Source: an uncultured cyanobacterium (GTDB taxonomy: Bacteria; Cyanobacteriota; Cyanobacteriia; PCC-6307; Cyanobiaceae). From it: 59,295 nt of DNA. Of this stretch, positions 19,052 through 26,925 are shown in pieces; the stretch's first letter is position 1, and the number at the start of each line of letters is the position of its first letter. A model generated the notes under the pieces. That model was not told the DNA's origin. It worked only from the letters and a program-made list of their open reading frames with translations, and searched no databases. The stretch covers positions 1 to 59,295 of the forward strand of contig CAIJRN010000083.1 of assembly GCA_903823115.1 (NCBI GenBank), written 5' to 3'. A program made the translations under genes and the position numbers.

Positions 19052-19375
19052 TCAATCGGGTTCCAGCGGTGCCATGGTCAGCCCTTCGGCCCCCAGCAAC
19101 TGGTGGTAGAGCTCAGCCTGTTCCTGGGGACCCCGCCAGACCGTGGCCGAACCCTCCGAATCGATGCGGTGGGCCAGAGTCCAGGCCTGATCAGGCAGCA
19201 TCGCCGGGATGTGGCGCACCAGGCAATCGACGACATGCTGAAAGGTGTTGACGTCATCGTCGAGAACGATGACCCGGAAGTTCGGATAGGGCTGGCGCCG
19301 AAGCTGCCGCTCCTGAACGGCGGTGGGTGATCCGGCTGGGGTTTCCCCCGAACTGGCTGCAAGGGTGACGGCCAT
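19052..19375 (-). CDS. clpS: ATP-dependent Clp protease adaptor ClpS
   Basis: ClpS delivers N-degron substrates to the Clp protease and binds the ClpC N-domain. The core motif VIVLDDDVNTFQHVVDCL is clear; usually it is LNDDVNT, so an Asp replaces the common Asn. The GSATVWRGPQEQAELYHQLL segment matches the ClpS C-terminal part. The N-terminal roughly 30 residues are a flexible extension. The protein is 107 aa. Cyanobacteria often have two ClpS proteins; the altered motif may mark the divergent ClpS2 form, which is inference. It is divergent from petN. Confidence 0.9.
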   Translation of the reverse strand: MAVTLAASSGETPAGSPTAVQERQLRRQPYPNFRVIVLDDDVNTFQHVVDCLVRHIPAMLPDQAWTLAHRIDSEGSATVWRGPQEQAELYHQLLGAEGLTMAPLEPD

Positions 19376-19409
19376 CGCATCCCGGAGGGGTTCCGGACTG
19401 AAGCCTAGG

Positions 19410-19415
19410 TATCAT
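19410..19415 (+). promoter_or_regulatory. Candidate -10 element for petN
   Basis: TATCAT lies 29 bp upstream of the petN ATG, between divergent clpS and petN. No clear -35 is visible. It is followed by a small GGGT-CGT-ACCC inverted repeat (19420-19430). The call rests on position and similarity only. Confidence 0.3.
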
Positions 19416-19444
19416 GCACGGGTCGTACCCGGCGCACGTCACCG

Positions 19445-19546
19445 ATGTTGATCACCCTTGGCTGGGCCTCCCTGGCCGCCATGTTCACCTTTTCGATCGC
19501 CATGGTGGTGTGGGGCCGTAACGGTGACAACTCCATCGATTTCTGA
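19445..19546 (+). CDS. petN: Cytochrome b6f complex subunit PetN
   Basis: A 33-aa single-helix subunit of the cytochrome b6f complex in thylakoids, needed for stability of the complex. The product begins [17 protein letters not shown] and continues [16 protein letters not shown] before TGA at 19544, matching the petN pattern: hydrophobic helix, then WGRNG. It is too short for most gene callers. Its last 23 bp overlap another small ORF in a different frame. Confidence 0.95.
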   Translation: MLITLGWASLAAMFTFSIAMVVWGRNGDNSIDF

Positions 19547-19691
19547 CCTGCCTCTCAGCACCGGCCCCGTGCTGGCCGCCATCGCCTCGCTGCTGCTGTT
19601 GTTCGTCAGCGTTGGGGTGATCTACCTCTCCGTCATGGAGTGGAAGGATCGGCGTCGCCGCAAGGCGCTGGAAACCCGCTCCCGACCCTGA
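19524..19691 (+). CDS. Small single-pass membrane protein overlapping petN
   Basis: A 55-aa ORF from GTG at 19524, inside the 3' end of petN, to 19691. It has one strong transmembrane helix ([22 protein letters not shown]) followed by a basic cytosolic/stromal-type tail (EWKDRRRRK). The frame stays open further upstream, but those codons read antisense-like Pro/Trp strings, so the GTG is the sensible start. The topology and position suggest a thylakoid or plasma-membrane protein expressed with petN. The function is unknown. Confidence 0.7.
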   Translation: MTTPSISDLPLSTGPVLAAIASLLLLFVSVGVIYLSVMEWKDRRRRKALETRSRP

Positions 19692-19791
19692 CATCGATGT
19701 CGAGAGCATGGCCTGCCCCGGTGCGATTTGCTGCCTCTGGCGCCTTGGCGCTGGTCGGCACGAACCGCATCGCCAACATTTGCCTGGCGCC

Positions 19792-21432
19792 ATGAGGCTG
19801 TTCCGATCCTTGCGCTGGCGGCCTGTCCCGATCCCCGCTCGCCCGACCCTGGCTCCTGCGGGCTTCGCTCCTGGGGTTGCTGCTCGAGTCGGCGGCCGTC
19901 TGCCGCTGCCGATCACGGCCACGGCGATTGCCCTGCTGTTGGCGCTGCCGCTGACGGCGTTGCAACGCTTGCCCAGGCCCCGGGCCCAGGGACTGGAGCA
20001 GTTGATGGATGGAGTCACCCTCTTACAGAGTTTTCCAGCGGCGCCGCAACGGGCGATCCCCGATCTCTGGCGCCAACGGCTCGGAGGCCCCCTGGCCGAG
20101 CGGGCCTGGCAACAACAGCGGGGTTTCTGGTGGCAGCTCTGGGGAGAGCACGTCGATGGGGCGCCGATGCTGGTCCTGCCGGCCAGGAGCCTGCCGCCGG
20201 CCACGGTGGCCTCCTTGCCGCCTCAGGCCATGCGCCTCGGTGATCTGGTCGTCGTGGCGCCCGATCCGCTGGCGCTGCAGATGCTGCGTGATGGACTCCG
20301 TCCCCAGCAACGGCGCAGCCGCGGCTTGCAGCGCCGTTGCCTCGACCGCCTGCAAAGCACCCAGGCCGTGTTCTGGAATCCCGCCGCCATCGGCGTCATC
20401 GCCGGCCCGATGGCTCCCCTGTTGCAACGCTTTCAGGCCGGTTGCCTCAGCATTGGTCTCGATGGCGGCGGAGTGGTCTGGTCTGGCGAGGCGGCCGCCG
20501 TGGAGGGGGTGCTGACCAGCGTCGCCAGCAATCCCACGCTGATCGAGCCGGCCCTTCAGGGCCCCCTGCCAGCGGACCAGTTGTTGCAGATTCAGGGGGC
20601 TTCCCTGGATCTGTTGATCCAGGGCCTGCTCGCCCGCCAGATGATCCGCGATCCCCTGGCCAGTCGCTATGGGATTGACACCGACCGCCTGGCATTGCTG
20701 CGCCAGGCCCCCTTCCAGTTGCGCCTGCGTCCCTTGCCCCACGGGCCATTCCAGGCCTCCCTGGAGCTGCAGCTGGTGGTCGGCAGGGATCGACGCGCCT
20801 GGCAGGGTCTGCTTGACCAGCTCGGCAGATCTCTGCAGGCGCAGGGGTTGCGCCAGGCAGTCGCCAGCGCACCAATTGCCGCAGCGAAGGCTCAAGGCGC
20901 CGCCGGCTCTGGCGTCCGTATCTCAGCGAGCGCTTCCTCGGCAGGGCTGCCCTCGGCGGGGCCGTCCTCGGCGAACCGTGCTGCCGCACCCTCAGCGCCT
21001 GGGGCTCTGACGGTTCCACCCGGGGGCAGCCTTCCGGTCACGGGCCAGGCCAGCACAGCTCCTGCTGCCGGCCCAGCGTCCAGCACTGCTCCTGGCAGCG
21101 CCACCTGGAGCCGCGATGACGGCGCGGTGGTCGGCGGTTGGCGCTGGTTGCCATCGGTTGGCGGTGAAGCCCAGTTGCTGTTGTTCCTCGGGCCCGTACC
21201 CCAGGCCCCCTTGGCGAGGATCGGTGGCGCTGCCCATCCCTTGCCGTCCAGCGGTGGGCTGCAGTTGCGCAGCCGGCCGGCGGCTCTGGCCCGTCTGGGG
21301 ATGCTGCCGCCTGATGTGCCTGAGCTGGTGCGCCGCTCAAGCCAGCTGGAGCTCGAAGCTCAGTCGCTGCGGGGGGGAATGGACCCGCTGCCGATCAGCC
21401 AGTTGTCGGGACGCCTTCAGGTGTCTCGTTGA
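19792..21432 (+). CDS. Large unknown membrane-anchored protein (DUF3352-like?)
   Basis: I do not recognise a function. The 546-aa product has a basic N-terminus and one transmembrane helix near residues 37-58 (ITATAIALLLALPLTAL), then a long domain presumably outside the cytoplasm. Features include DLVVVAPDPLALQMLRDGL and a C-terminal GELxxLxxLG-like block (PQAPLARIGGA). The pattern recalls cyanobacterial DUF3352 proteins, but I am not certain. About residues 385-445 form a Ser/Ala/Pro/Gly low-complexity linker that splits the domain. ATG at 19792 is preferred over an upstream start because the preceding residues are not protein-like. The 3' end overlaps thf1 by 38 bp on the opposite strand. 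Confidence 0.7.
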   Translation: MRLFRSLRWRPVPIPARPTLAPAGFAPGVAARVGGRLPLPITATAIALLLALPLTALQRLPRPRAQGLEQLMDGVTLLQSFPAAPQRAIPDLWRQRLGGPLAERAWQQQRGFWWQLWGEHVDGAPMLVLPARSLPPATVASLPPQAMRLGDLVVVAPDPLALQMLRDGLRPQQRRSRGLQRRCLDRLQSTQAVFWNPAAIGVIAGPMAPLLQRFQAGCLSIGLDGGGVVWSGEAAAVEGVLTSVASNPTLIEPALQGPLPADQLLQIQGASLDLLIQGLLARQMIRDPLASRYGIDTDRLALLRQAPFQLRLRPLPHGPFQASLELQLVVGRDRRAWQGLLDQLGRSLQAQGLRQAVASAPIAAAKAQGAAGSGVRISASASSAGLPSAGPSSANRAAAPSAPGALTVPPGGSLPVTGQASTAPAAGPASSTAPGSATWSRDDGAVVGGWRWLPSVGGEAQLLLFLGPVPQAPLARIGGAAHPLPSSGGLQLRSRPAALARLGMLPPDVPELVRRSSQLELEAQSLRGGMDPLPISQLSGRLQVSR

Positions 21433-22090
21433 TCTGCTGACGTTCGCGTCGACGTCGATCGGCGGCCACGGTTTCCTCCAGCATTTCCACGGCCACGGCC
21501 AACTTCTCGAGATTGGCGGTGTAGAGACTGAGGTCCTTGTCGAGGCGATCGCGCAACAGGCCCATGGCCTCGCCCACCTCATGGGCGGCGCTGCGCAGGG
21601 CCTGGGGATCGAGGTCCTCGGCACCCTTGGCCCGCTCCAGCAGGGACAGCAGGCCCACGGCCATCAGTCGGGAATAGTGGAAGTCGTTGCGGCGGATGCT
21701 GGCCAGGGCCTGGGCCACGGGTTCCGGTGCACCCTCTCCCTGGCGTTCGATCCACTGCTTCACGTCCTCGACGGAATGCCCACCCATGGCCGCCATGGCG
21801 TCATCGCGCTGCTGGCGCAACCGAGCGGCATCGAAACCAGAGGAACTGCAGAGGGCCTGGAACAGGGGCAACCGTTGCTGCTCCGGGCGGTAGCCGCGGC
21901 TGAAGCCGTCGAACACCTGCACCAGGCCAGTGGCGAACAGGGGGTCGGATGTGAAGCCGCTCTGGTGGCTCAGCAGATGCAGTTCGACCAGCAGCTCATC
22001 GACCATCCGCCGGTACAGCGGGCTGATCACATGGGGGAAAGCGCTGTGGAACGCACGCTTGCTGTCGGCAACGGTCAGGGCGTCGCTCAC
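21395..22090 (-). CDS. thf1: Thylakoid formation protein Thf1 / Psb29
   Basis: Thf1 (Psb29) associates with photosystem II and FtsH proteases and supports PSII repair and thylakoid biogenesis. The 231-aa protein shows the family start TVADSKRAFHSAFPHVISP and the block LYRRMVDELLVELHLLSHQ, then FDPLFATGLV-like FTSDPLFATGLVQVFDGFS and the C-terminal coiled-coil rich in Leu and Arg. It lies near ftsH and clpP here, which fits with a quality-control role. Its end overlaps the convergent unknown gene by 38 bp. Confidence 0.95.
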   Translation of the reverse strand: MSDALTVADSKRAFHSAFPHVISPLYRRMVDELLVELHLLSHQSGFTSDPLFATGLVQVFDGFSRGYRPEQQRLPLFQALCSSSGFDAARLRQQRDDAMAAMGGHSVEDVKQWIERQGEGAPEPVAQALASIRRNDFHYSRLMAVGLLSLLERAKGAEDLDPQALRSAAHEVGEAMGLLRDRLDKDLSLYTANLEKLAVAVEMLEETVAADRRRRERQQINETPEGVPTTG

Positions 22091-22162
22091 GCAGGTCGGC
22101 CATCAAGGGTGCAGCGACCTTAGCGCTGCAGCCTGAGCCGATGCTCCGGCGGCTTCAGTAGT

Positions 22163-22780
22163 ATGGCTCCAGTAGTGCTGCAGCAGCCCATGATCCCGAT
22201 CGTGATTGAGGAGTCGGGTCGCGGCGAGAGGGCGTTTGACATCTACTCCCGGTTGTTGCGGGAGCGAATCATTTTCCTGGGCGAGCCGGTCACGGCCGAA
22301 TCGGCCAACCGGGTGGTGGCCCAGTTGCTGTTCCTGGAGGCGGAAGACCCGGACAAGGACATTTTTCTCTATATCAATTCTCCCGGTGGCTCCGTCTACG
22401 ACGGCCTCGGCATCTTTGACACCATGCAACACATCAAACCCGATGTGCAGACTGTCTGTGTCGGCCTTGCCGCCAGTATGGGAGCTTTTCTGTTGTGTGC
22501 CGGAACCAAAGGCAAGCGCAGCAGCCTCACCCACTCGCGCATCATGATTCACCAGCCCCTCGGCGGCGCCAGGGGCCAGGCCAGTGACATCCGCATTCAG
22601 GCCGACGAGATTCTCTATCTCAAGGACAAGCTCAACCGGGAGTTGGCTGAACGCACCTCCCAGCCCTTGGAGCGCATCCAGACCGACACCGATCGCGACT
22701 TCTTCATGTCACCAGTCGAGGCCATGGCCTACGGCCTGATCGATAAGGTGATCGAGAAGCGTGCGGTACGGCCCGTCTGA
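22163..22780 (+). CDS. clpP: ATP-dependent Clp protease proteolytic subunit
   Basis: Serine peptidase ring subunit of the Clp protease. The catalytic triad is intact with E. coli-like spacing: Ser105 in GLAASMGAF, His130 in MIHQPLGG and Asp179 in DRDFFMS. From ATG at 22163 the protein is 205 aa; the ATG at 22190 ([20 protein letters not shown]) is the usual family start and may be the true one. It is divergent from thf1 and convergent with ftsH. The strong hairpin at 23008-23052 may also stop its transcript. Confidence 0.96.
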   Translation: MAPVVLQQPMIPIVIEESGRGERAFDIYSRLLRERIIFLGEPVTAESANRVVAQLLFLEAEDPDKDIFLYINSPGGSVYDGLGIFDTMQHIKPDVQTVCVGLAASMGAFLLCAGTKGKRSSLTHSRIMIHQPLGGARGQASDIRIQADEILYLKDKLNRELAERTSQPLERIQTDTDRDFFMSPVEAMAYGLIDKVIEKRAVRPV

Positions 22781-23086
22781 GCCAAGCTGCAGTGCCTTGG
22801 CCAAGCTGAGCAATCCTCGCAACCCATGCCTGTGTGAGGCATGGCAGGAGCTCCCTGGCCTCAATTTGGTCATTTTATTCTTGATGGCCCATATCCCTGC
22901 GCCGTGATCTGTGCTGAGCCCCAGTCCTTCGGCACGTTGCTGAACAGGCTGTCCAGTTCGCAGGCGCCCTGGACTCACGAAGCTTGCCGGGTTATCGCTA
23001 TTGAAAAGCCCTTGAGAACGGATTGCAGTGTCTGCAAGCTGTTCTCAAGGGCAGGATGGTTGGGCTGTTGAACCAGGGGCTCCGGC
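22781..23086. other. 306-bp convergent intergenic region between clpP and ftsH
   Basis: The 3' ends of clpP (plus) and ftsH (minus) face each other here. The only clear element is the long hairpin at 23008-23052, which is an intrinsic terminator for ftsH. I see no gene in the remainder. Confidence 0.6.
23008..23052 (-). terminator. Rho-independent terminator of ftsH (very long stem)
   Basis: A 12-bp perfect outer stem (GCCCTTGAGAAC, 23008-23019, with GTTCTCAAGGGC, 23041-23052) encloses an internal mismatch and a further 6-bp stem (TTGCAG/CTGCAA) with a 3-nt TGT loop. On the minus strand it is followed by TTTT (23007-23004). It lies 35 bp past the ftsH stop. Confidence 0.8.
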
Positions 23087-25036
23087 TCAGAGTGTTGGTG
23101 TCACGGTTTCACGTTCGCTGATCACGCCGCTGAGGATCGGGCTGAAGCGTTCTTTCTCTGGCACCGTGGTGAATTCGGCGACAACAGCGCGGAACTCCTC
23201 GCCATCGAGGGTTTCTTTTTCGATCAACATGTCCACCAGGCGATCGATGCAGACCCGGTTAGCGGCAACCAACTTGACCGTGTCGAGATAGCAGCTCTGC
23301 ACGATCTGGCGAACCGCATCATCAATGCGGCTGGCCAGGGCATCGGAGCCATCGCTGCGGGTCATCAGATCGCGGCCCAGGAACACTTCCTGGTTACCAG
23401 CTTCGAGCGAGAACTGGCCGAGATCACTCATGCCGAAACGGGTGACCATCTGACGGGAGATCGAGGCCACCTGCTGAATATCCCCGCCTGCTCCGGTGGT
23501 GACTTCTGAATGGCCAAACACCACATCTTCAGCGGCCCGCCCGCCCAGAGCCCCCATGATCCGGGCTCGCAGTTGGGCGCGGCTGACCAGCATCTGCTCT
23601 TCATCCGGTGCAAACCAGGTGAGTCCCTGGGCCTGACCACGGGGGATCAAGGTGACCTTCTGGACCGGGTCGTGGTCCTTGATCAACGTGCCGACGATGG
23701 CGTGGCCAACTTCGTGATAGGCGATCAGCCGTTTGCTGCGTCCGTCCGTGAGCGGTTTGCCCTCCATGCCGGCGATCACCCGATCGACCGCATCGTCGAT
23801 CTCGGCCAGGCTGATTGAATCGCGGCGACGACGAGCGGTCAGAATCGCCGCCTCATTGAGCAGGTTGGCGAGGTCGGCGCCGGTGAAACCGGGGGTGCGG
23901 CGGGCGATGGCTTCAAGGGAGACGCCATCAGCCAGCTTTTTATTGCGGGCATGAACTTCGAGAATCGAGAGGCGACCCTTGATATCAGGGGCATCCACCT
24001 GCACCTGGCGATCGAAACGACCCGGCCGCATCAGGGCTGAATCGAGCACATCGGGACGGTTGGTGGCGGCAATGATGATCACGCCGCTGTTGCCCTCGAA
24101 ACCGTCCATTTCGGTGAGCAACTGGTTGAGGGTCTGCTCCCGTTCGTCGTTGCCACCGCCGATGCCGGCACCGCGCTGGCGTCCGACCGCATCAATTTCA
24201 TCGATGAAGATCAGGCAAGGGCTGTTTTCCTTAGCCCGCTTGAACAGATCGCGCACCCTGCTTGCACCGACGCCGACGAACATCTCGACGAACTCGGAGC
24301 CGGAGAGAGAGAAGAAGGGAACCCCGGCTTCACCGGCGATCGCCTTTGCCAGCAGCGTCTTGCCGGTGCCCGGAGGGCCCACCAGCAGCACCCCTTTGGG
24401 AATGCGGGCACCGACAGAGGTGAAGCGCTCCGGTGTCTTGAGGAAGGTGACGACCTCTTGCAGGTCCTGCTTGGCTTCCTCGACACCGGCGACATCGTCG
24501 AACTTGACCCCGGTTTCAGCTTCCATGGCGAAACGGGCCTTGGTCTTGCCGAACTGCATCGCCTGGCCAGGGCCGCCGGGCATGCCGTTGGAGCGCCTGG
24601 CCAGCAGAACCAGGGAGCCGATCAGCAGCAGCGGGAACAGCAGGTTGCCCAGCAGGCCGATCGCCGGAGGGGTGGTGCGCGGCGGATGGATGTCAAAGCT
24701 GATGCCTTGATCCTTGAGCTTGTTGATCAGCTCCGGAGCCAGGCCAGGCAGGTCGACCCGCAACTGCTGCACCCGATTGTCGAGATCGGGATCGACGGCT
24801 TCAATCACCGCCGTGCGGCCCCCGTCGAAGATGTCCACGGCCGTGACGCGGCCGGCCTCGACGTAGTCAAGGAAGCGGCCGTAGCTCATGCGGGCCACGG
24901 CGGCGTTGCGGGGCGCCACGGTGGGGCCATTGGGGGTGAGCTTGTTGGGGCCTGCCCCCAGCAGTTGCCAGCCCAGAAACAGCGCCACTCCGATTGGCAG
25001 CAGCCAGAGAGCCAGGAGTCGCCAGCGCTGATTCAT
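23087..25036 (-). CDS. ftsH: ATP-dependent zinc metalloprotease FtsH
   Basis: Membrane-bound AAA+ protease that removes damaged proteins such as photosystem II D1. Two transmembrane helices (residues about 6-26 and 128-147) flank a lumenal/periplasmic domain; then Walker A GPPGTGKT, Walker [11 protein letters not shown], the second region of homology and the zinc motif HEVGH. The HEVGH plus [14 protein letters not shown] segment is like the FtsH2/FtsH8 thylakoid group; the 649-aa length is slightly above the usual 600-640. Its neighbours thf1 and clpP fit a role in thylakoid quality control. Transcription ends at the hairpin at 23008-23052. Confidence 0.96.
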   Translation of the reverse strand: MNQRWRLLALWLLPIGVALFLGWQLLGAGPNKLTPNGPTVAPRNAAVARMSYGRFLDYVEAGRVTAVDIFDGGRTAVIEAVDPDLDNRVQQLRVDLPGLAPELINKLKDQGISFDIHPPRTTPPAIGLLGNLLFPLLLIGSLVLLARRSNGMPGGPGQAMQFGKTKARFAMEAETGVKFDDVAGVEEAKQDLQEVVTFLKTPERFTSVGARIPKGVLLVGPPGTGKTLLAKAIAGEAGVPFFSLSGSEFVEMFVGVGASRVRDLFKRAKENSPCLIFIDEIDAVGRQRGAGIGGGNDEREQTLNQLLTEMDGFEGNSGVIIIAATNRPDVLDSALMRPGRFDRQVQVDAPDIKGRLSILEVHARNKKLADGVSLEAIARRTPGFTGADLANLLNEAAILTARRRRDSISLAEIDDAVDRVIAGMEGKPLTDGRSKRLIAYHEVGHAIVGTLIKDHDPVQKVTLIPRGQAQGLTWFAPDEEQMLVSRAQLRARIMGALGGRAAEDVVFGHSEVTTGAGGDIQQVASISRQMVTRFGMSDLGQFSLEAGNQEVFLGRDLMTRSDGSDALASRIDDAVRQIVQSCYLDTVKLVAANRVCIDRLVDMLIEKETLDGEEFRAVVAEFTTVPEKERFSPILSGVISERETVTPTL

Positions 25037-25128
25037 GGTGAAAAGAGCTTCTTGAACAATCGTAACGGTAGGCGTCTTGGGATCGTGACGTCCCTAGCCC
25101 CTGCCAATCTGCCCCAGCGCCGTCACCT

Positions 25129-25461
25129 TCAGCCCGTCTTCAGCCAGGGGCTGAGCTCCGCGGTTTCCGCCAGCGGGTCGGGCAGGGCGGCTTCCACGGT
25201 CAGGGGCGGCTCGATGATCAACTCCTCGGCTGGGAAGGTCTCGACCAGCTCCGCTCCCCCCAGCCCGTGGCTCCAGATCTCAACCTGGGTGAGGCGAGGG
25301 GATTGGAAACTGAGCAGCTCGAACGGAAACACCACACGCTCCAGGTAGAACTCCTCTGGTCCGCAACAACGCACGATCACCATCCGATCGGTGGCGTTGC
25401 GGTAACCACAATCCACAAGGTCCTGGAGCTCCAAGTTTCGATACAAAGACAAGACATCCAT
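25129..25461 (-). CDS. DUF1830 domain protein (cyanobacterial)
   Basis: A 110-aa protein of the cyanobacterial DUF1830 family, recognised from CGYRNATDRMVIVRC and LERVVFPFELLSFQSP, which match the family's short beta-rich domain. The function is unknown. The last 40 residues are acidic and variable. It lies upstream of ftsH on the same strand with a 92-bp gap, so it may share or precede the ftsH promoter. Confidence 0.82.
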   Translation of the reverse strand: MDVLSLYRNLELQDLVDCGYRNATDRMVIVRCCGPEEFYLERVVFPFELLSFQSPRLTQVEIWSHGLGGAELVETFPAEELIIEPPLTVEAALPDPLAETAELSPWLKTG

Positions 25462-25619
25462 GATTTACCCACCGACTGTTGGTTGCAGACGGTGGCCGTC
25501 GTCACGGTTCCCCGGTCTTAAGGGTTTCTCCTTTTTCCAGGGGTGTTGTGGACCTGGGTCCTTCGGGATCAGGACCGGCCCGGATCTCTGTCCTGGGGGC
25601 TCCAAGGCCGGGGCCTGGA

Positions 25620-26849
25620 TCAGAGGCTGCGCAGCGCCACGATCGGGTCGAGCTGGGAGGCCCTGCGCGCCGGCACCACGCCGAAGAACAGTCCGATGGA
25701 GCCAGACAGCAGCACGGTTCCGATCACCGTGCCGGCGCCGATGCTGGCGGGCAAGGGAGTCAGGGCCGCCACCAGGGCAATGGTGCCGACGCCCAGACCA
25801 CTGCCGATCACACCGCCCATGCTGGCGAGCACCATCGATTCCACCAGGAACTGCAGCAGCACATCGGTGCTGCGGGCGCCAAGAGCCTTGCGCAAACCGA
25901 TTTCCTCGGTGCGCTCACTCACCGACACCAACATGATGTTCATGATGCCGATGCCCCCCACCAACAGGGACACGGCCCCGATCGCCCCCAGCATCAAGGT
26001 GAGCCCGCCGGTGATGGTGCCGACAATCGTCTGGGCATCTTTCTGGGATCGCACCGAGAAGTCGTCGTCGCGCAGGATGCGATGGCGCTGGCGCAACAGA
26101 TTCGTGATCTGGAAGCTGGCGGCGCCGGTGCTCTGTTCGTTCTGAGCTTCGATGCTGATGAAGCTGAGGGTGACCCCGTAGGTGGGATCCCGCCCGCTCA
26201 GCCGACTCACCATCGTGGTGAGGGGGATGTAGGCCGCCTCGTCCTGGTTGGCGCCGAACACCGCCCCTTTGGCCGCCAGCACGCCGATCACTTGGAAGGA
26301 CTGGTCGCGGATGCGCAACTGGCGGCCGATCGCCTCCCCTGTCGGCATCAGTTTGTCGCGCAGGTCGGGGCCGATCACCGCCACACTGCGAGCCCCCTTG
26401 ATGTCGGCCTCGCTGAGAAAACGACCCTGGGCGACTTCGAAGTTGCGCACCGGCAGGAAGTTGGGCGTGACGCCGGAGATCGTCGCGGTGGCGGCCAGGG
26501 AGCCCGACTGAACCACATCGCTGAGGGTGATCTGAGGGGCCACCCGGCGGACGCTGGGCACTTGCTCGGCGATCGCCGTGGCATCTTCGAGCACCAGGGT
26601 TTTCGGCGTGTCGATCCCCTGGCGGCGCGTGTCGTTGCGGCCGGGCACGATGAAGAGCACGTTGGCGCCCAGGGTGCTCAGCTGTCCTGCCGCCAGGTTC
26701 TGGGCCCCCTGTCCCACCCCCACCAGGGTGATCACGGAGGCGTTGCCGATGACGATGCCCAGCATGGTCAGCAGACTGCGCAGCCGGTTGGCCTTGAGGG
26801 TGCTGAGGGCCATGCCCACGGTTTCCCGCAGGGGCAGCTTTTGGGCCAT
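25620..26849 (-). CDS. MacB/FtsX-type ABC transporter permease
   Basis: A 409-aa permease with the MacB topology: a first transmembrane helix (RSLLTMLGIVIGNASVITL), a large periplasmic domain with the conserved TLGANVLFIVPG and PQITLSDVV segments, then three C-terminal helices including LMLGAIGAVSLLVGGIGIMN followed by the RTEEIGLRKALGA coupling motif. These proteins are mechanotransmission permeases that drive periplasmic export or lipoprotein work, not classical channels. No ATPase or periplasmic adaptor gene is adjacent. ATG at 26849 is preferred; an upstream extension would overlap pyk out of frame. The gene ends the pyk transcript direction. Confidence 0.88.
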   Translation of the reverse strand: MAQKLPLRETVGMALSTLKANRLRSLLTMLGIVIGNASVITLVGVGQGAQNLAAGQLSTLGANVLFIVPGRNDTRRQGIDTPKTLVLEDATAIAEQVPSVRRVAPQITLSDVVQSGSLAATATISGVTPNFLPVRNFEVAQGRFLSEADIKGARSVAVIGPDLRDKLMPTGEAIGRQLRIRDQSFQVIGVLAAKGAVFGANQDEAAYIPLTTMVSRLSGRDPTYGVTLSFISIEAQNEQSTGAASFQITNLLRQRHRILRDDDFSVRSQKDAQTIVGTITGGLTLMLGAIGAVSLLVGGIGIMNIMLVSVSERTEEIGLRKALGARSTDVLLQFLVESMVLASMGGVIGSGLGVGTIALVAALTPLPASIGAGTVIGTVLLSGSIGLFFGVVPARRASQLDPIVALRSL

Positions 26850-26925
26850 CGAAAGGGATGCCTGGACTGTGGGGAAGTCTGGCTTGCTGGCGAGGCAAGC
26901 AGGCCCGGTGGACGCCTGCTGCCGA

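Noticed and set aside
25557-25576. GGTCCT/AGGACC hairpin as terminator of the MacB-like permease
   Set aside because: Only 6 bp with an 8-nt loop and no T-run on the minus strand; too weak to call.
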